From PALSA-660 sp036508075 (GTDB lineage Bacteria; Actinomycetota; Coriobacteriia; Anaerosomatales; PALSA-660), in assembly GCA_036508075.1 (NCBI GenBank), contig DATCIA010000019.1, positions 1 through 27,746 of the forward strand: a DNA stretch of 27,746 bases. The letters run 5' to 3'. Within the stretch, counting starts at the first letter, position 1; each line of letters opens with the position of its first letter. The position numbers and the translations under genes are program-made. Shown here piece by piece: positions 7,672 to 16,027 of the stretch. The notes beneath the pieces are model-generated. The model was given only the letters and a program-made list of their open reading frames with translations, was not told where the DNA came from and made no database searches.

Positions 7672-8533
7672 ACCCGTCCTTCACGGTCATGCGGACCTTG
7701 CGGATCAACCCGACGACGTCCGCCGCGGTCGCTCCGCCTTCATTGACGATGAAATTGGCGTGCACGGTCGAGACGCACGCGCCGCCGAGACGAACACCCT
7801 TGAGCCCGCACTCCTCGATGAGCCGTCCGGCGGAGTCGCCGGGCGGGTTCACGAACACGCTGCCGGCGCAGGGCAGGCGCATGGGTTGGGTGGCGTTGCG
7901 CTTCTTGAGGTTGCGCTCCATCTCGGCCCTGATGCGGACCGGCTCGCCTTCGGTCACCCTCAGCGTGGCCTCGAGGATGATACCCCGACCCGCCAGGCCG
8001 CTGCGCCGGTAGTCCCACACGACGTCGCGGCCGTGCACGAGCGTCAGCCCCAGACCGGGGATGAACAGGGTCACCGTATCGACGATCTGGCCGATCCATC
8101 CCTCCGGAGTTCCGGCGTTCATGGCCAGTGCGCCGCCCAGCGTTCCGGGAATCCCGACGGCCCACTCGAGACCGGACAGGCCCAGGTTGAAAGCGTCCTG
8201 CACCAGGTGGGCCAGCACCGATGCCGAGCCCGCCCGCATCGTCTCTCCCTCGATGACGTGACGCTTGAACTCGCGCCCGAGCAGGAGGACCGCCCCGTCG
8301 TAGCCGGAGTCGGACACGAGCAGGTTGCTGCCCTTACCGACCACGGCCCACTCGACATCCTCCTCCTCGAGGACGCGCAGGGCGGTGACCACGTCGTGGA
8401 CCGTGTCCAGGACGGCGAAGATCGACGCCGGGCCACCGACGCGATAGGTCGTGTGGCGCGCCATGACCTCGCGCGAACGCACCTCGCCGCTCAGCTCACC
8501 GCGCAGTCTGCGCAGGGCGCCCTCGACGCTCAT
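7616..8533 (-). CDS. murB: UDP-N-acetylenolpyruvoylglucosamine reductase MurB
   Basis: An FAD enzyme that reduces UDP-GlcNAc-enolpyruvate to UDP-MurNAc with NADPH in the cytoplasm. The 305-residue protein shows the FAD-binding motifs YRVGGPA (30-36), GKGSNLLVSDSG (66-77) and GIPGTLGGALAMNAG (127-141). The proton-donor serine is in PCAGSVFVNP (Ser225), and a conserved glutamate is in RPEIRFLG (Glu295). Its length fits the short MurB type found in Gram-positive bacteria. The ATG overlaps the murC stop (ATGA) with gggagg 6 nt upstream, so expression is coupled to murC. Confidence 0.97.
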   Translation of the reverse strand: MSVEGALRRLRGELSGEVRSREVMARHTTYRVGGPASIFAVLDTVHDVVTALRVLEEEDVEWAVVGKGSNLLVSDSGYDGAVLLLGREFKRHVIEGETMRAGSASVLAHLVQDAFNLGLSGLEWAVGIPGTLGGALAMNAGTPEGWIGQIVDTVTLFIPGLGLTLVHGRDVVWDYRRSGLAGRGIILEATLRVTEGEPVRIRAEMERNLKKRNATQPMRLPCAGSVFVNPPGDSAGRLIEECGLKGVRLGGACVSTVHANFIVNEGGATAADVVGLIRKVRMTVKDGCGVDLRPEIRFLGSFEEA

Positions 8534-9918
8534 ACGGCGCCTCCCGACGCGCGCTGTGTCAGTTCGCGCACGATCTCAGGTCCCATGGTCGTCACGTCGC
8601 CCGCTCCCATGGTCATCACGAGGTCGCCGGGACGCGTCCGGCCGGCGACGTATCGCGCCGCCTCGCCCATGTGCGGGAAGTACGCCAGACGAGCGCGCGG
8701 ATGATGCAGAAGGATGGCGTCGACGACGGTCTTCCCGGACACACCCGGGACCGGCGCCTCGCCGGCGCTGTAGACGTCCAGGATCACGACACGATCGGCG
8801 TCATCGAACGCGGCACCGAAGTCGTGGGCGAATGCAGCGGTGCGGCTGTAGCGGTGCGGCTGGAACACGACCCAACGCGTGCCCGCCTCGACCGTGCGTG
8901 CTGCCGCCAGAGTCGCGCGGACCTCGGTGGGATGGTGGGCGTAGTCGTCCACGACGGAGACGTCCCCCACCACACCCACGTACTCGAACCTGCGCTTGAC
9001 ACCGCCGAACCCGGCGATGCCCCGGGCGGCCGCCTCGACGTCGACGCCCAGCGCCCACGCCGCCGCCAACACCCCGGTGGCGTTGAGAGCCATGTGCTCG
9101 CCCGGCATGCGGGTGGAGCACGCGACCTCGGTTCCGTCGGGGAAGTGCACGCAGAACGCGCCCCCCACGGAGGTGGCTTCGTAGCCGGAGATGCGCACGT
9201 CGGCGGAGCCCGCGTGGCCGTAGGTGACCACGCGCTCCGTGACCTCGGGCGCCAGGCGCATCAGCCTCCGGTCATCGGCACACAGCACCGCGACGCCACC
9301 GGGGCGCACCTTGCCCAGGAACTCACGGAAGATATCGACGATCTCGTCCAGGGACGCGTAGTGATCGAGATGGTCGGCCTCGACGTTGGTCACGATCGCG
9401 CAGTACGGATCGAGGTAGAGGAACGACCCGTCGGACTCGTCGGCCTCCACCACGAAGTAGGGACCGCCACCGCAGCGCGCGTTGCTGCCGACATCCGTGA
9501 GCTCGCCGCCGATGAGGAACGTGGGGTCTGCACCCGCCTCGATCAGCGCGGCGGCGGCCATCGAGCTGGTGGTCGTCTTGCCGTGGGTGCCGGCGACGGC
9601 GACCGTCAGCCGCTCCCCTGCCAACTCGGCAAGCATGCGGGCGCGGGGCCACACCGGGATACCGCGGCGGCGCGCCTCGACGAGCTCCGGATTGGTGTCG
9701 GGGATCGCGGTCGAGACGACGACGAAGTCAGGTTCGCCGACATTCGCAGCCTGGTGGCCGATGTGCACCGTCATGCCGGCCTGCTGCAGCGCGGTCGAGT
9801 AGCGGGAGCTCCTCAGATCGGAGCCCGTCACGACGACGCCGCGGTCGTGCAGGACACGGGCTATACCGCTCATCCCGGCGCCACCCACACCGATGAAGTG
9901 CGCGTAAGCGTGTGTCAT
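8530..9918 (-). CDS. murC: UDP-N-acetylmuramate--L-alanine ligase MurC
   Basis: An ATP-dependent ligase that adds L-alanine to UDP-MurNAc, the first step of stem-peptide synthesis. The 462-residue protein has the N-terminal UDP-binding loop GVGGAGMSGIA (10-20), the P-loop GTHGKTTT (110-117), EADESDGSF, NVEADHLDHY, DDYAHHPTEV and FQPHRYSRT, all characteristic of MurC. The ATG at 9918 overlaps the murG stop (ATGA) and has gagagg 8 nt upstream. The frame is open up to 10227, but that part rereads murG and is not expected to be translated. Confidence 0.98.
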   Translation of the reverse strand: MTHAYAHFIGVGGAGMSGIARVLHDRGVVVTGSDLRSSRYSTALQQAGMTVHIGHQAANVGEPDFVVVSTAIPDTNPELVEARRRGIPVWPRARMLAELAGERLTVAVAGTHGKTTTSSMAAAALIEAGADPTFLIGGELTDVGSNARCGGGPYFVVEADESDGSFLYLDPYCAIVTNVEADHLDHYASLDEIVDIFREFLGKVRPGGVAVLCADDRRLMRLAPEVTERVVTYGHAGSADVRISGYEATSVGGAFCVHFPDGTEVACSTRMPGEHMALNATGVLAAAWALGVDVEAAARGIAGFGGVKRRFEYVGVVGDVSVVDDYAHHPTEVRATLAAARTVEAGTRWVVFQPHRYSRTAAFAHDFGAAFDDADRVVILDVYSAGEAPVPGVSGKTVVDAILLHHPRARLAYFPHMGEAARYVAGRTRPGDLVMTMGAGDVTTMGPEIVRELTQRASGGAV

Positions 9919-11027
9919 GCCGCCCGCCTCTCTGCCGCGGCGGTCATGGCCTCGACCAGTGCGCGAGCGGCGTCGGGGCGGCCCAGCGACAGAGCCGCCG
10001 ATTCCATGGCGAGACGGGCCGCGCGATCGACGAGCAGCGCCAGCAACGCCTCGCCGAAGCCCGAGGCGTCCAGGTCGCAGTCCGCGACGACGACCGAGGC
10101 GCCGGCCCGCACGAACGGGCCCGCATTCAGGGTCTGGTGATCGTCGGTCGCGTACGGATACGGCACCAGCACCGATGCCTTCCCGAGAACGGACAGCTCC
10201 GCGAGCGTGGTCGCCCCCGCACGGCACACCACGAGATCCGATGCGGCCAGCAGGTCACCCATCTCGCTCACGTACTCGAGGACCTGCCACCACGCGGGCG
10301 CGCCATCGGCATGCGTCTCGAGCGCGGCCCGAACCGTGGCGGCCTCCGCAGGACCCGCGATCTGCACGACGCGCAGCCCCTCGATCTCCTGCAGGCGATC
10401 GCGCAGGCCGACGACCGCGCTGTTCAGATGTCGCGCGCCGCGGCTCCCGCCGAAGACGAGCAGCAGCGTCTCGTCGGGCGCGACGCCGAACGCGATGCGC
10501 CCGGCATCCCTGTCGGCGTTGCGCACGGACTCGCGCACGGGGTCGCCCGTGACGACCGCGCGATCCGGGTGCGGGAGCCGCGCCACGGAGTCCTCGTAGG
10601 TGACGCAGACGGTGCGAGCGAAGCGTGCGAGCACGCGGTTAGCGACACCGGGGACCGAGTTCTGCTCGTGCAGCACGAGGGGGACGCGGCGCACGACGGC
10701 TGCGAGCGACAGCGGCACCGACACGTAGCCGCCGAAACCCACGACGACGTCGGTGCGGTCGTGACGCAGAAGCCGGATGCAGCGGACCGTCGAGGCGATA
10801 GCCGTGAGAAGACCGCTCACGAGCGTGAGAGGGCGGGCACGGTCCCAGCCGGTCGCGGGAACGGCGACGAACTCGATGCCCTGTTCGCCCGCGAGCCGCT
10901 GCTCGAGACTGTCCGGTGCGCCGACGTACGCGACCCGGTCACGAGCGTCGGTGGACACCAGCGCGGCCACCGTCAATGCCGGATAGACGTGGCCGGCCGT
11001 CCCTCCGCCGCTCACCAGAACGCGCAC
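9915..11027 (-). CDS. murG: UDP-GlcNAc:lipid I N-acetylglucosaminyltransferase MurG
   Basis: A membrane-associated GT-B glycosyltransferase that converts lipid I to lipid II on the inner face of the membrane. The 370-residue protein has the GGGTAGHVYPA loop (7-17), GFGGYVSVP, HEQNSVPGVANR, GGSRGARHLN, and the donor-binding CRAGATTLAE and PYPYATDDHQ. The GTG start has aaggag 5 nt upstream and lies 89 nt inside the ftsW frame. A later start would delete the first glycine-rich loop, so this start is secure. The gene is coupled to murC by a 4-nt overlap. Confidence 0.97.
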   Translation of the reverse strand: MRVLVSGGGTAGHVYPALTVAALVSTDARDRVAYVGAPDSLEQRLAGEQGIEFVAVPATGWDRARPLTLVSGLLTAIASTVRCIRLLRHDRTDVVVGFGGYVSVPLSLAAVVRRVPLVLHEQNSVPGVANRVLARFARTVCVTYEDSVARLPHPDRAVVTGDPVRESVRNADRDAGRIAFGVAPDETLLLVFGGSRGARHLNSAVVGLRDRLQEIEGLRVVQIAGPAEAATVRAALETHADGAPAWWQVLEYVSEMGDLLAASDLVVCRAGATTLAELSVLGKASVLVPYPYATDDHQTLNAGPFVRAGASVVVADCDLDASGFGEALLALLVDRAARLAMESAALSLGRPDAARALVEAMTAAAERRAA

Positions 11028-12183
11028 CGGCGCTCCTTTCCGTATCGGTCGGGTGCGAACGCGCGCGGGATTTCTCCCGGGCGCTCTCGCGGGTCATGGC
11101 AAGGATAAGGCCGACGCAGGCCATGGTGAAGAGAAGTGAAGAGCCACCATAGCTCACGAGAGGCAACGGCTCGCCGGCCACCGGCATGAGCGCCGTCACC
11201 GAGGCCATGTTCATCAGCGCCTGGGTGACGATGGTGACCGTGAGGCCACCGGCGACGATACGGGCGTACGGGTCCTTGGCCGCGAGCGCGATCCGGATCC
11301 CGGCGTAGCAGAACACGCCGAACGCCACGACCACGGACAGCGCACCGAGAAGCCCCAACTCCTCGCCGATGATCGCGAAGATGAAGTCGGTGTAGGGCGC
11401 GGGCAGATACCCCCACTTCTCGGACGACATCCCGAGACCCAGCCCGAGTACCCCTCCCGACCCGAGCGCCAGACGGGCCTGCAGGATCTGGTATCCGCTC
11501 CCCCGGGGGTCCTTGTTCGGATCGAAGAACGCGGCGAAGCGCGCGGAACGGTAGGCGGCCAGCGGCAACAGGGTGCCCAGCCCGGCCACGATCCCGCCGA
11601 CGGTGACCGCGATCCACCTGCCCGGGAGCCCCCCGAGCACCATCACGAAGAAGACGCCGACGAGGATGGAGACGGCGGCACCCATGTCCGGCTGCACCAT
11701 GACCAGCGCGAAGGGGATGCCGGCGATGAGCGTTATCGCGAGGAGGTCGTCCTTCATCGGTCGCGGGTGACGCGCCCGGTCCGCGAAGAGCCCGGCCATC
11801 ACCAGCACGCATCCCAGCCTGGCGATCTCCGCCGGCTGGATCGTCGTGATCCCGAAGAGGTCGAGCGCTCGCACCGAGCCCCACTTGCCCACGCCCATCA
11901 CGAGCACGAGCACGAGCATGGCATCGGCGGCGACCAATATGGCCAGGCCGATGCGGCGGATCGCCGACACACTGAGGCGGGAGGCGATGCCCAGAGCCAG
12001 GAACCCCAGCAGAAGGAAGACGGCCTGGCGCTTCAGATGGAACGCGCTGTCGCCGAACGCCTTGAAGTCCGCGACCGAGGAGGCCGAGAAGATCATGAGC
12101 AGACCGCCGACGGCGAGGAAGACGGTCGCCCCCAGAAGGAGGTACCGCGCGGCGGGCTCGGACCTGACGCTCGGAGCCGTCAC
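10939..12183 (-). CDS. ftsW: Lipid II polymerase FtsW (SEDS family)
   Basis: A multi-pass SEDS glycosyltransferase that polymerises lipid II at the septum together with FtsI. The 414-residue protein has about ten membrane segments from residue 14. SEDS landmarks are visible: FSASS early on, a KWGSVRALDLFG equivalent of the usual RRWI-type motif, IQPAEIARL, QPDMGAA, YQILQARLALGSGGVLG, FAIIGEELGLLG and PLVSYGGSSLL near the end. A basic, hydrophilic tail of about 50 residues follows the last span, and its final part is encoded over the murG start (89-nt overlap). The GTG start overlaps the murD stop (GTGA). Position next to murG supports FtsW over RodA. Confidence 0.95.
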   Translation of the reverse strand: MTAPSVRSEPAARYLLLGATVFLAVGGLLMIFSASSVADFKAFGDSAFHLKRQAVFLLLGFLALGIASRLSVSAIRRIGLAILVAADAMLVLVLVMGVGKWGSVRALDLFGITTIQPAEIARLGCVLVMAGLFADRARHPRPMKDDLLAITLIAGIPFALVMVQPDMGAAVSILVGVFFVMVLGGLPGRWIAVTVGGIVAGLGTLLPLAAYRSARFAAFFDPNKDPRGSGYQILQARLALGSGGVLGLGLGMSSEKWGYLPAPYTDFIFAIIGEELGLLGALSVVVAFGVFCYAGIRIALAAKDPYARIVAGGLTVTIVTQALMNMASVTALMPVAGEPLPLVSYGGSSLLFTMACVGLILAMTRESAREKSRARSHPTDTERSAGARSGERRRDGRPRLSGIDGGRAGVHRRS

Positions 12184-13556
12184 CGGGTCTCCCGGGCCAT
12201 GCGGGCCACGGCGGCCGCGAAGCGGCGACCGCGGTCCTCGTAGTCGCTGAACTCGTCGAAGCTGGCGCAGGCGGGCGACAGCAGGACGACCTCACCCGGA
12301 AGCGCACTCCCGGAGGCGACGGACAGCGCATCGGCCATGGAATCCGCGAGCGCGAAGGGCGCGCCACACGACGCGAAGGCCGCTTCCAGTTCGGGCCGGC
12401 ACTCCCCGTAGAGCACCGCGAGACGGCACCGGGCGCCGCACGCTTCGGCGAGCGGGCGGAAGTCGTTGCCCTTGTTGCGCCCGCCGAGCAGTATCAGTAC
12501 AGGTGTGGAGCCGAACGCCGTCAGGGCCTTCATCACCGCGTCGGGATTGGTGGCCTTCGAATCGTTGACGTACTCCACACCGCGGACCGTTCCCACCGGC
12601 TCGAGGCGATGCTCGATCGGCTCGAACGTCCGCAGTCCCTCGCGAACGGCGTCGGGCGAAGCGCCCATCACGAGCGCGGCAGCCGCGGCTGCGAGCGAGT
12701 TCGAGATGTTGTGGCCGCCGCGGATCAGCAACTCGTCGGCGCCGACCAACGAGATGTCGCCCTCCCCCACGTCGACCGTCAACACGCCGTCGGCCACACG
12801 GGCGTCGCCGTTCGACAGGCCCACGCGAACGACCCGCAGGCCGCGCCCTGCCACGACGTCGGCCCACACGGCCGCGCCGGCGTCGTCGACGTCCACGACA
12901 GCGTGGTCCCCGGGCCCCATGTTCGCGAAGATCCGCGCCTTGTCCGAGGCGTAGGACTCCAGAGAGCCGTGCCAGTCGATGTGATCGGGGGTGATGTTGA
13001 GCAGTATCGCAACTCTAGGGTGGAAGTCGAGGGTGAGAGCAAGCTGGAACGAAGAGCACTCCGCGACCACGATCCCGTCCCCGGCGACCGCAGGCGCCGC
13101 AGCGACCGCGGGCACGCCTATGTTGCCCACGGACACCGCATCCCTCCCGCTCTGCCGGAGCAGGTGCGTGATGAGTGCGGTGGTGGTCGTCTTCCCGTTC
13201 GTCCCTGTGACGGCCACGAACGGCGCCGTCGAGAGACGGTACGCGAGTTCGAGTTCCGAGATGACGGGCACGGCGAGGAGACGAGCGGACCGCAGGAGCG
13301 GCCTCGACGGGGAGATCCCGGGGCTCGCAACGACGAGGTCCCAGCCTTCGTCAGGCAGCGCGTCCGCGCCGAGCCCCACCCGCACGCCCTCGGCCCGCCA
13401 CGCGGACGCGGCCTCTGCCAGGCGCGGCGTGTCGTGCTCGACGAAGACCGCGACGTCGGCCGGTCCGGTGCCGGGTCGCCCCAGGGCCCAGCGGACGACC
13501 GCGTCGCCGCTGCGGCCGAGTCCCAGCACAGCGATCCGTCGTGGAGCCTCCTCCAC
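12180..13556 (-). CDS. murD: UDP-N-acetylmuramoyl-L-alanine--D-glutamate ligase MurD
   Basis: Adds D-glutamate to UDP-MurNAc-L-Ala, using ATP, in the cytoplasm. The 458-residue protein has an N-terminal Rossmann loop GLGRSG (12-17), the P-loop GTNGKTTT (118-125), AECSSFQL, NITPDHIDWHGS, NDSKATNPDAV, GGRNKGNDF and the C-terminal LLSPACASFDEFSDYEDRG, which is diagnostic for MurD. The GTG at 13556 starts 1 nt after the mraY stop; the RBS is weak, so translation probably depends on coupling to mraY. The stop overlaps the ftsW start. Confidence 0.97.
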   Translation of the reverse strand: MEEAPRRIAVLGLGRSGDAVVRWALGRPGTGPADVAVFVEHDTPRLAEAASAWRAEGVRVGLGADALPDEGWDLVVASPGISPSRPLLRSARLLAVPVISELELAYRLSTAPFVAVTGTNGKTTTTALITHLLRQSGRDAVSVGNIGVPAVAAAPAVAGDGIVVAECSSFQLALTLDFHPRVAILLNITPDHIDWHGSLESYASDKARIFANMGPGDHAVVDVDDAGAAVWADVVAGRGLRVVRVGLSNGDARVADGVLTVDVGEGDISLVGADELLIRGGHNISNSLAAAAAALVMGASPDAVREGLRTFEPIEHRLEPVGTVRGVEYVNDSKATNPDAVMKALTAFGSTPVLILLGGRNKGNDFRPLAEACGARCRLAVLYGECRPELEAAFASCGAPFALADSMADALSVASGSALPGEVVLLSPACASFDEFSDYEDRGRRFAAAVARMARETR

Positions 13557-13557
13557 G

Positions 13558-14622
13558 CTACCCGACCTTCCTAAGGTTCGAGATGAACCAGAGGGCGAAC
13601 CCTGCGCCGGCGAGGACGCCGGTGACGATCCAGAACCGGATCATCACCTTCATCTCGCTCCAGCCCTTCATCTCGAAGTGATGGTGGATCGGCGCCATCC
13701 GGAAGATGCGCTTGCCGGTCAGCTTGTACGACGCGACCTGCAAGATCACCGAGAGCCCCTCGATGACGTAGATGCCGCCGATCAGCGGGAGGAGCAGCTC
13801 GGTCTTCGTGACCACCGCCATGGTCGCTATGGCCGCGCCCAACCCGAGCGAGCCGGTGTCCCCCATGAAGATCTCCGCGGGGTAACTGTTGTACCAGAGG
13901 AACCCGATGCAGGCGCCCGCGATGGCCGCGCCCAGCAACGAGATCGGCAGGTGGTTCTGGCGGAACGCGATGGCCGCGAAAGCGACCATCACGATCAGGA
14001 CCGTGCCCGCAGCCAGGCCGTCGAGCCCGTCGGTCAGGTTCACGGTGTTGCTGGCGGCGACCACCATGATCGCCACGAGCAGCACGTAGAGCCACGGCAC
14101 GACGATGGCGAACCCGCCGACGAGCACAGTCGAGGACAGCACGCCCAGATCGAACGAGCCACCGAAGAGCGGCACCTTGACCGTGCTCGAGATACCCGCC
14201 CAGTTCACTGCCAGGAGCCCGACGACGAGCGAGATCGCGCCCTGCCAAGCGATCTTGGCCGACGCGGTGAGCCCGAGCGACCGCTCCTTCACCACCTTGG
14301 CGTAGTCGTCGACGAACCCGAGCAGGGCGCACGCCAGCATCGAACCGAGCACTAGGAGGCTGGGCCGGTCCACCGAGCCCATGGCGACGTACAGGGCGGT
14401 GACCACCAACATGATCAGCACGCCACCCATCGTCGGCGTACCCTGCTTGACGAGGTGTCCCTGGGGACCGTCGGCGCGCACCTGCTGCCCGATGTTGCGG
14501 TACCTAACGAGTCGGATCCACAACGGGAACAGCAGCGCCGCAGCCGCGAGCGCCACCACCATGACCAGGAAGACCTGGTACGTGGGATAGCGGCTGATCT
14601 GCAACAGGTTGATGCTAGACAT
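13558..14622 (-). CDS. mraY: Phospho-N-acetylmuramoyl-pentapeptide transferase MraY
   Basis: An integral membrane enzyme that transfers phospho-MurNAc-pentapeptide to undecaprenyl phosphate, making lipid I. The 354-residue protein has about ten membrane segments. Catalytic motifs are GTPTMGG (61-67), GFVDDYAK with Asp105/Asp106, NLTDGLDGLA with Asp198/Asp201, FMGDTGSLGLG with Asp255, and the HHH motif at 313-315 within MAPIHHHFEMKGWSE. The ATG overlaps the murF stop by 8 nt. The order murF-mraY-murD is the standard dcw order. Confidence 0.98.
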   Translation of the reverse strand: MSSINLLQISRYPTYQVFLVMVVALAAAALLFPLWIRLVRYRNIGQQVRADGPQGHLVKQGTPTMGGVLIMLVVTALYVAMGSVDRPSLLVLGSMLACALLGFVDDYAKVVKERSLGLTASAKIAWQGAISLVVGLLAVNWAGISSTVKVPLFGGSFDLGVLSSTVLVGGFAIVVPWLYVLLVAIMVVAASNTVNLTDGLDGLAAGTVLIVMVAFAAIAFRQNHLPISLLGAAIAGACIGFLWYNSYPAEIFMGDTGSLGLGAAIATMAVVTKTELLLPLIGGIYVIEGLSVILQVASYKLTGKRIFRMAPIHHHFEMKGWSEMKVMIRFWIVTGVLAGAGFALWFISNLRKVG

Positions 14623-16027
14623 GCGGGTTCAGCATCCCTTCGATGATGCGTTCCAGCTGCATGCAGCGCGACGCCTTCACGAGCACGAGGTCCCCGGGGG
14701 CGAGCAGGTCGTCGAGCACCTCCGAGGCTTCCTCGACACCCTCGCACGGGCGGACGTCGGACGGCTCCATCCCCTCGGCGACGGCACCGTCCGCGATGCG
14801 GAGCGCACGCGCGCCGACCGTGACGAGCACGTCGATACCCGAGCGTGCGACGACCTCACCCAGGGAGAAGTGCGCCAGTTCGGTCAGCGATCCGAGCTCA
14901 GCCATGTCGCCGAGCACGGCGATGCGTCGTCCGGCGGCGCGCATGTCGACCAGTGTCGCCAGAGCCGCGCGCATCGAGGTAGGACTCGCATTGTACGCGT
15001 CGTTGACGACCACGACGCCCGTCGCCGCGGTGAAGACCTGCATGCGCATGTCCGTGGTGACGGCCGCGGCAAGTCCCGCCGCGATCTCGTCGAGCGTCGT
15101 GCCGAGGTACAGCGCCGCCGCAGCGGCGGCTGCGGCGTTGTATGCGTTATGGCGTCCCGGGACCGGGAGCGAAACGGTGATCGACCCGACGTCCGCCGTC
15201 AGCGTGAACGTCGCCCTGCCCGTCTCGTCGACCTCGATGTCGGATGCACGCACGTCGACCCCCTCCGACAACCCGTACCACGTGACCGGTGCGGAGGACG
15301 CGGCGGCGAGGGAGCGGGACCGCTCGTCGTCGCCGTTGAGGAACACCATCCCGGTCGAAGGCACGCAGGCCACCAGCTCGCCCTTGGCCCGCACGATGGC
15401 GTCCTGGGACCCGAGCGCCTCCAGATGCGTCTGGCCGATGTTGGTGACGATGCCGATGGTCGGACGAGCGATCGCGCACAGCGCGGCGATCTCGCCCTCC
15501 GCCCGCATCCCCATCTCGACCACCAGCAGATCGGTGGCATTGTCGGCCTCGAGCAGCGTCAGGGGCACTCCGAGTTCGTTGTTGCGGTTGCCGCGTGTCG
15601 CCACGACGCTCCGTCCGGCGCCCAACGCCGCCGCGACGAAGTCCTTCGTACTCGTCTTGCCGGTCGAACCCGTGATCGCGATCACCGGGCACCGCAGCGA
15701 GGCTCGGTTTGCGCTCGCGAGCGAGCGCAGCGCCGCTGCGGTCTCAGGCACAAGGACCGCCGCGAACTCACCTGACGACGCCGAGGCCGCCACAGCCGCG
15801 GCCGTGTCGTCCCAGCGAGAGACGACGGCGACACGAGCCCCGGACCCGAGCGCGCCCGGGACCCACACATGCCCGTCGGAGCGGTCCCCCGGCAGAGCGA
15901 AGAACGCGCCTCCCGCCGGCGTGTGGCGCGAATCGATCCCGACCCCGGTGAACACGAGGTCGCCCGTTCCGGCGACGATCGTCCCGGAGGTGAGTTCGGC
16001 GAGCCGGGCGACCGACATCGTCACCAT
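14615..16027 (-). CDS. murF: UDP-MurNAc-tripeptide--D-Ala-D-Ala ligase MurF
   Basis: Adds D-Ala-D-Ala to the UDP-MurNAc tripeptide, completing the cytoplasmic pentapeptide precursor. The 470-residue protein has an N-terminal substrate domain (IDSRHTPAGGAFFALPG), the P-loop GSTGKTST (120-127), GNRNNELGVPLTL, EMGMRAEGEI, NIGQTHLE, NDAYNASPTSM and VLGDMAELG. The ATG at 16027 overlaps the murE stop by 7 nt. A second in-frame ATG three codons later (16018) is an alternative, and a ggagga SD precedes both. No ddl gene is present in the cluster, so D-Ala-D-Ala must be made by a gene elsewhere. Confidence 0.97.
   Translation of the reverse strand: MVTMSVARLAELTSGTIVAGTGDLVFTGVGIDSRHTPAGGAFFALPGDRSDGHVWVPGALGSGARVAVVSRWDDTAAAVAASASSGEFAAVLVPETAAALRSLASANRASLRCPVIAITGSTGKTSTKDFVAAALGAGRSVVATRGNRNNELGVPLTLLEADNATDLLVVEMGMRAEGEIAALCAIARPTIGIVTNIGQTHLEALGSQDAIVRAKGELVACVPSTGMVFLNGDDERSRSLAAASSAPVTWYGLSEGVDVRASDIEVDETGRATFTLTADVGSITVSLPVPGRHNAYNAAAAAAAALYLGTTLDEIAAGLAAAVTTDMRMQVFTAATGVVVVNDAYNASPTSMRAALATLVDMRAAGRRIAVLGDMAELGSLTELAHFSLGEVVARSGIDVLVTVGARALRIADGAVAEGMEPSDVRPCEGVEEASEVLDDLLAPGDLVLVKASRCMQLERIIEGMLNPHV

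Noticed and set aside
11012..12367. Alternative minus-strand frame over ftsW
   Set aside because: The true frame at 10939-12183 has SEDS motifs and membrane spans; this one is an Arg/Gly/Pro-rich shadow.
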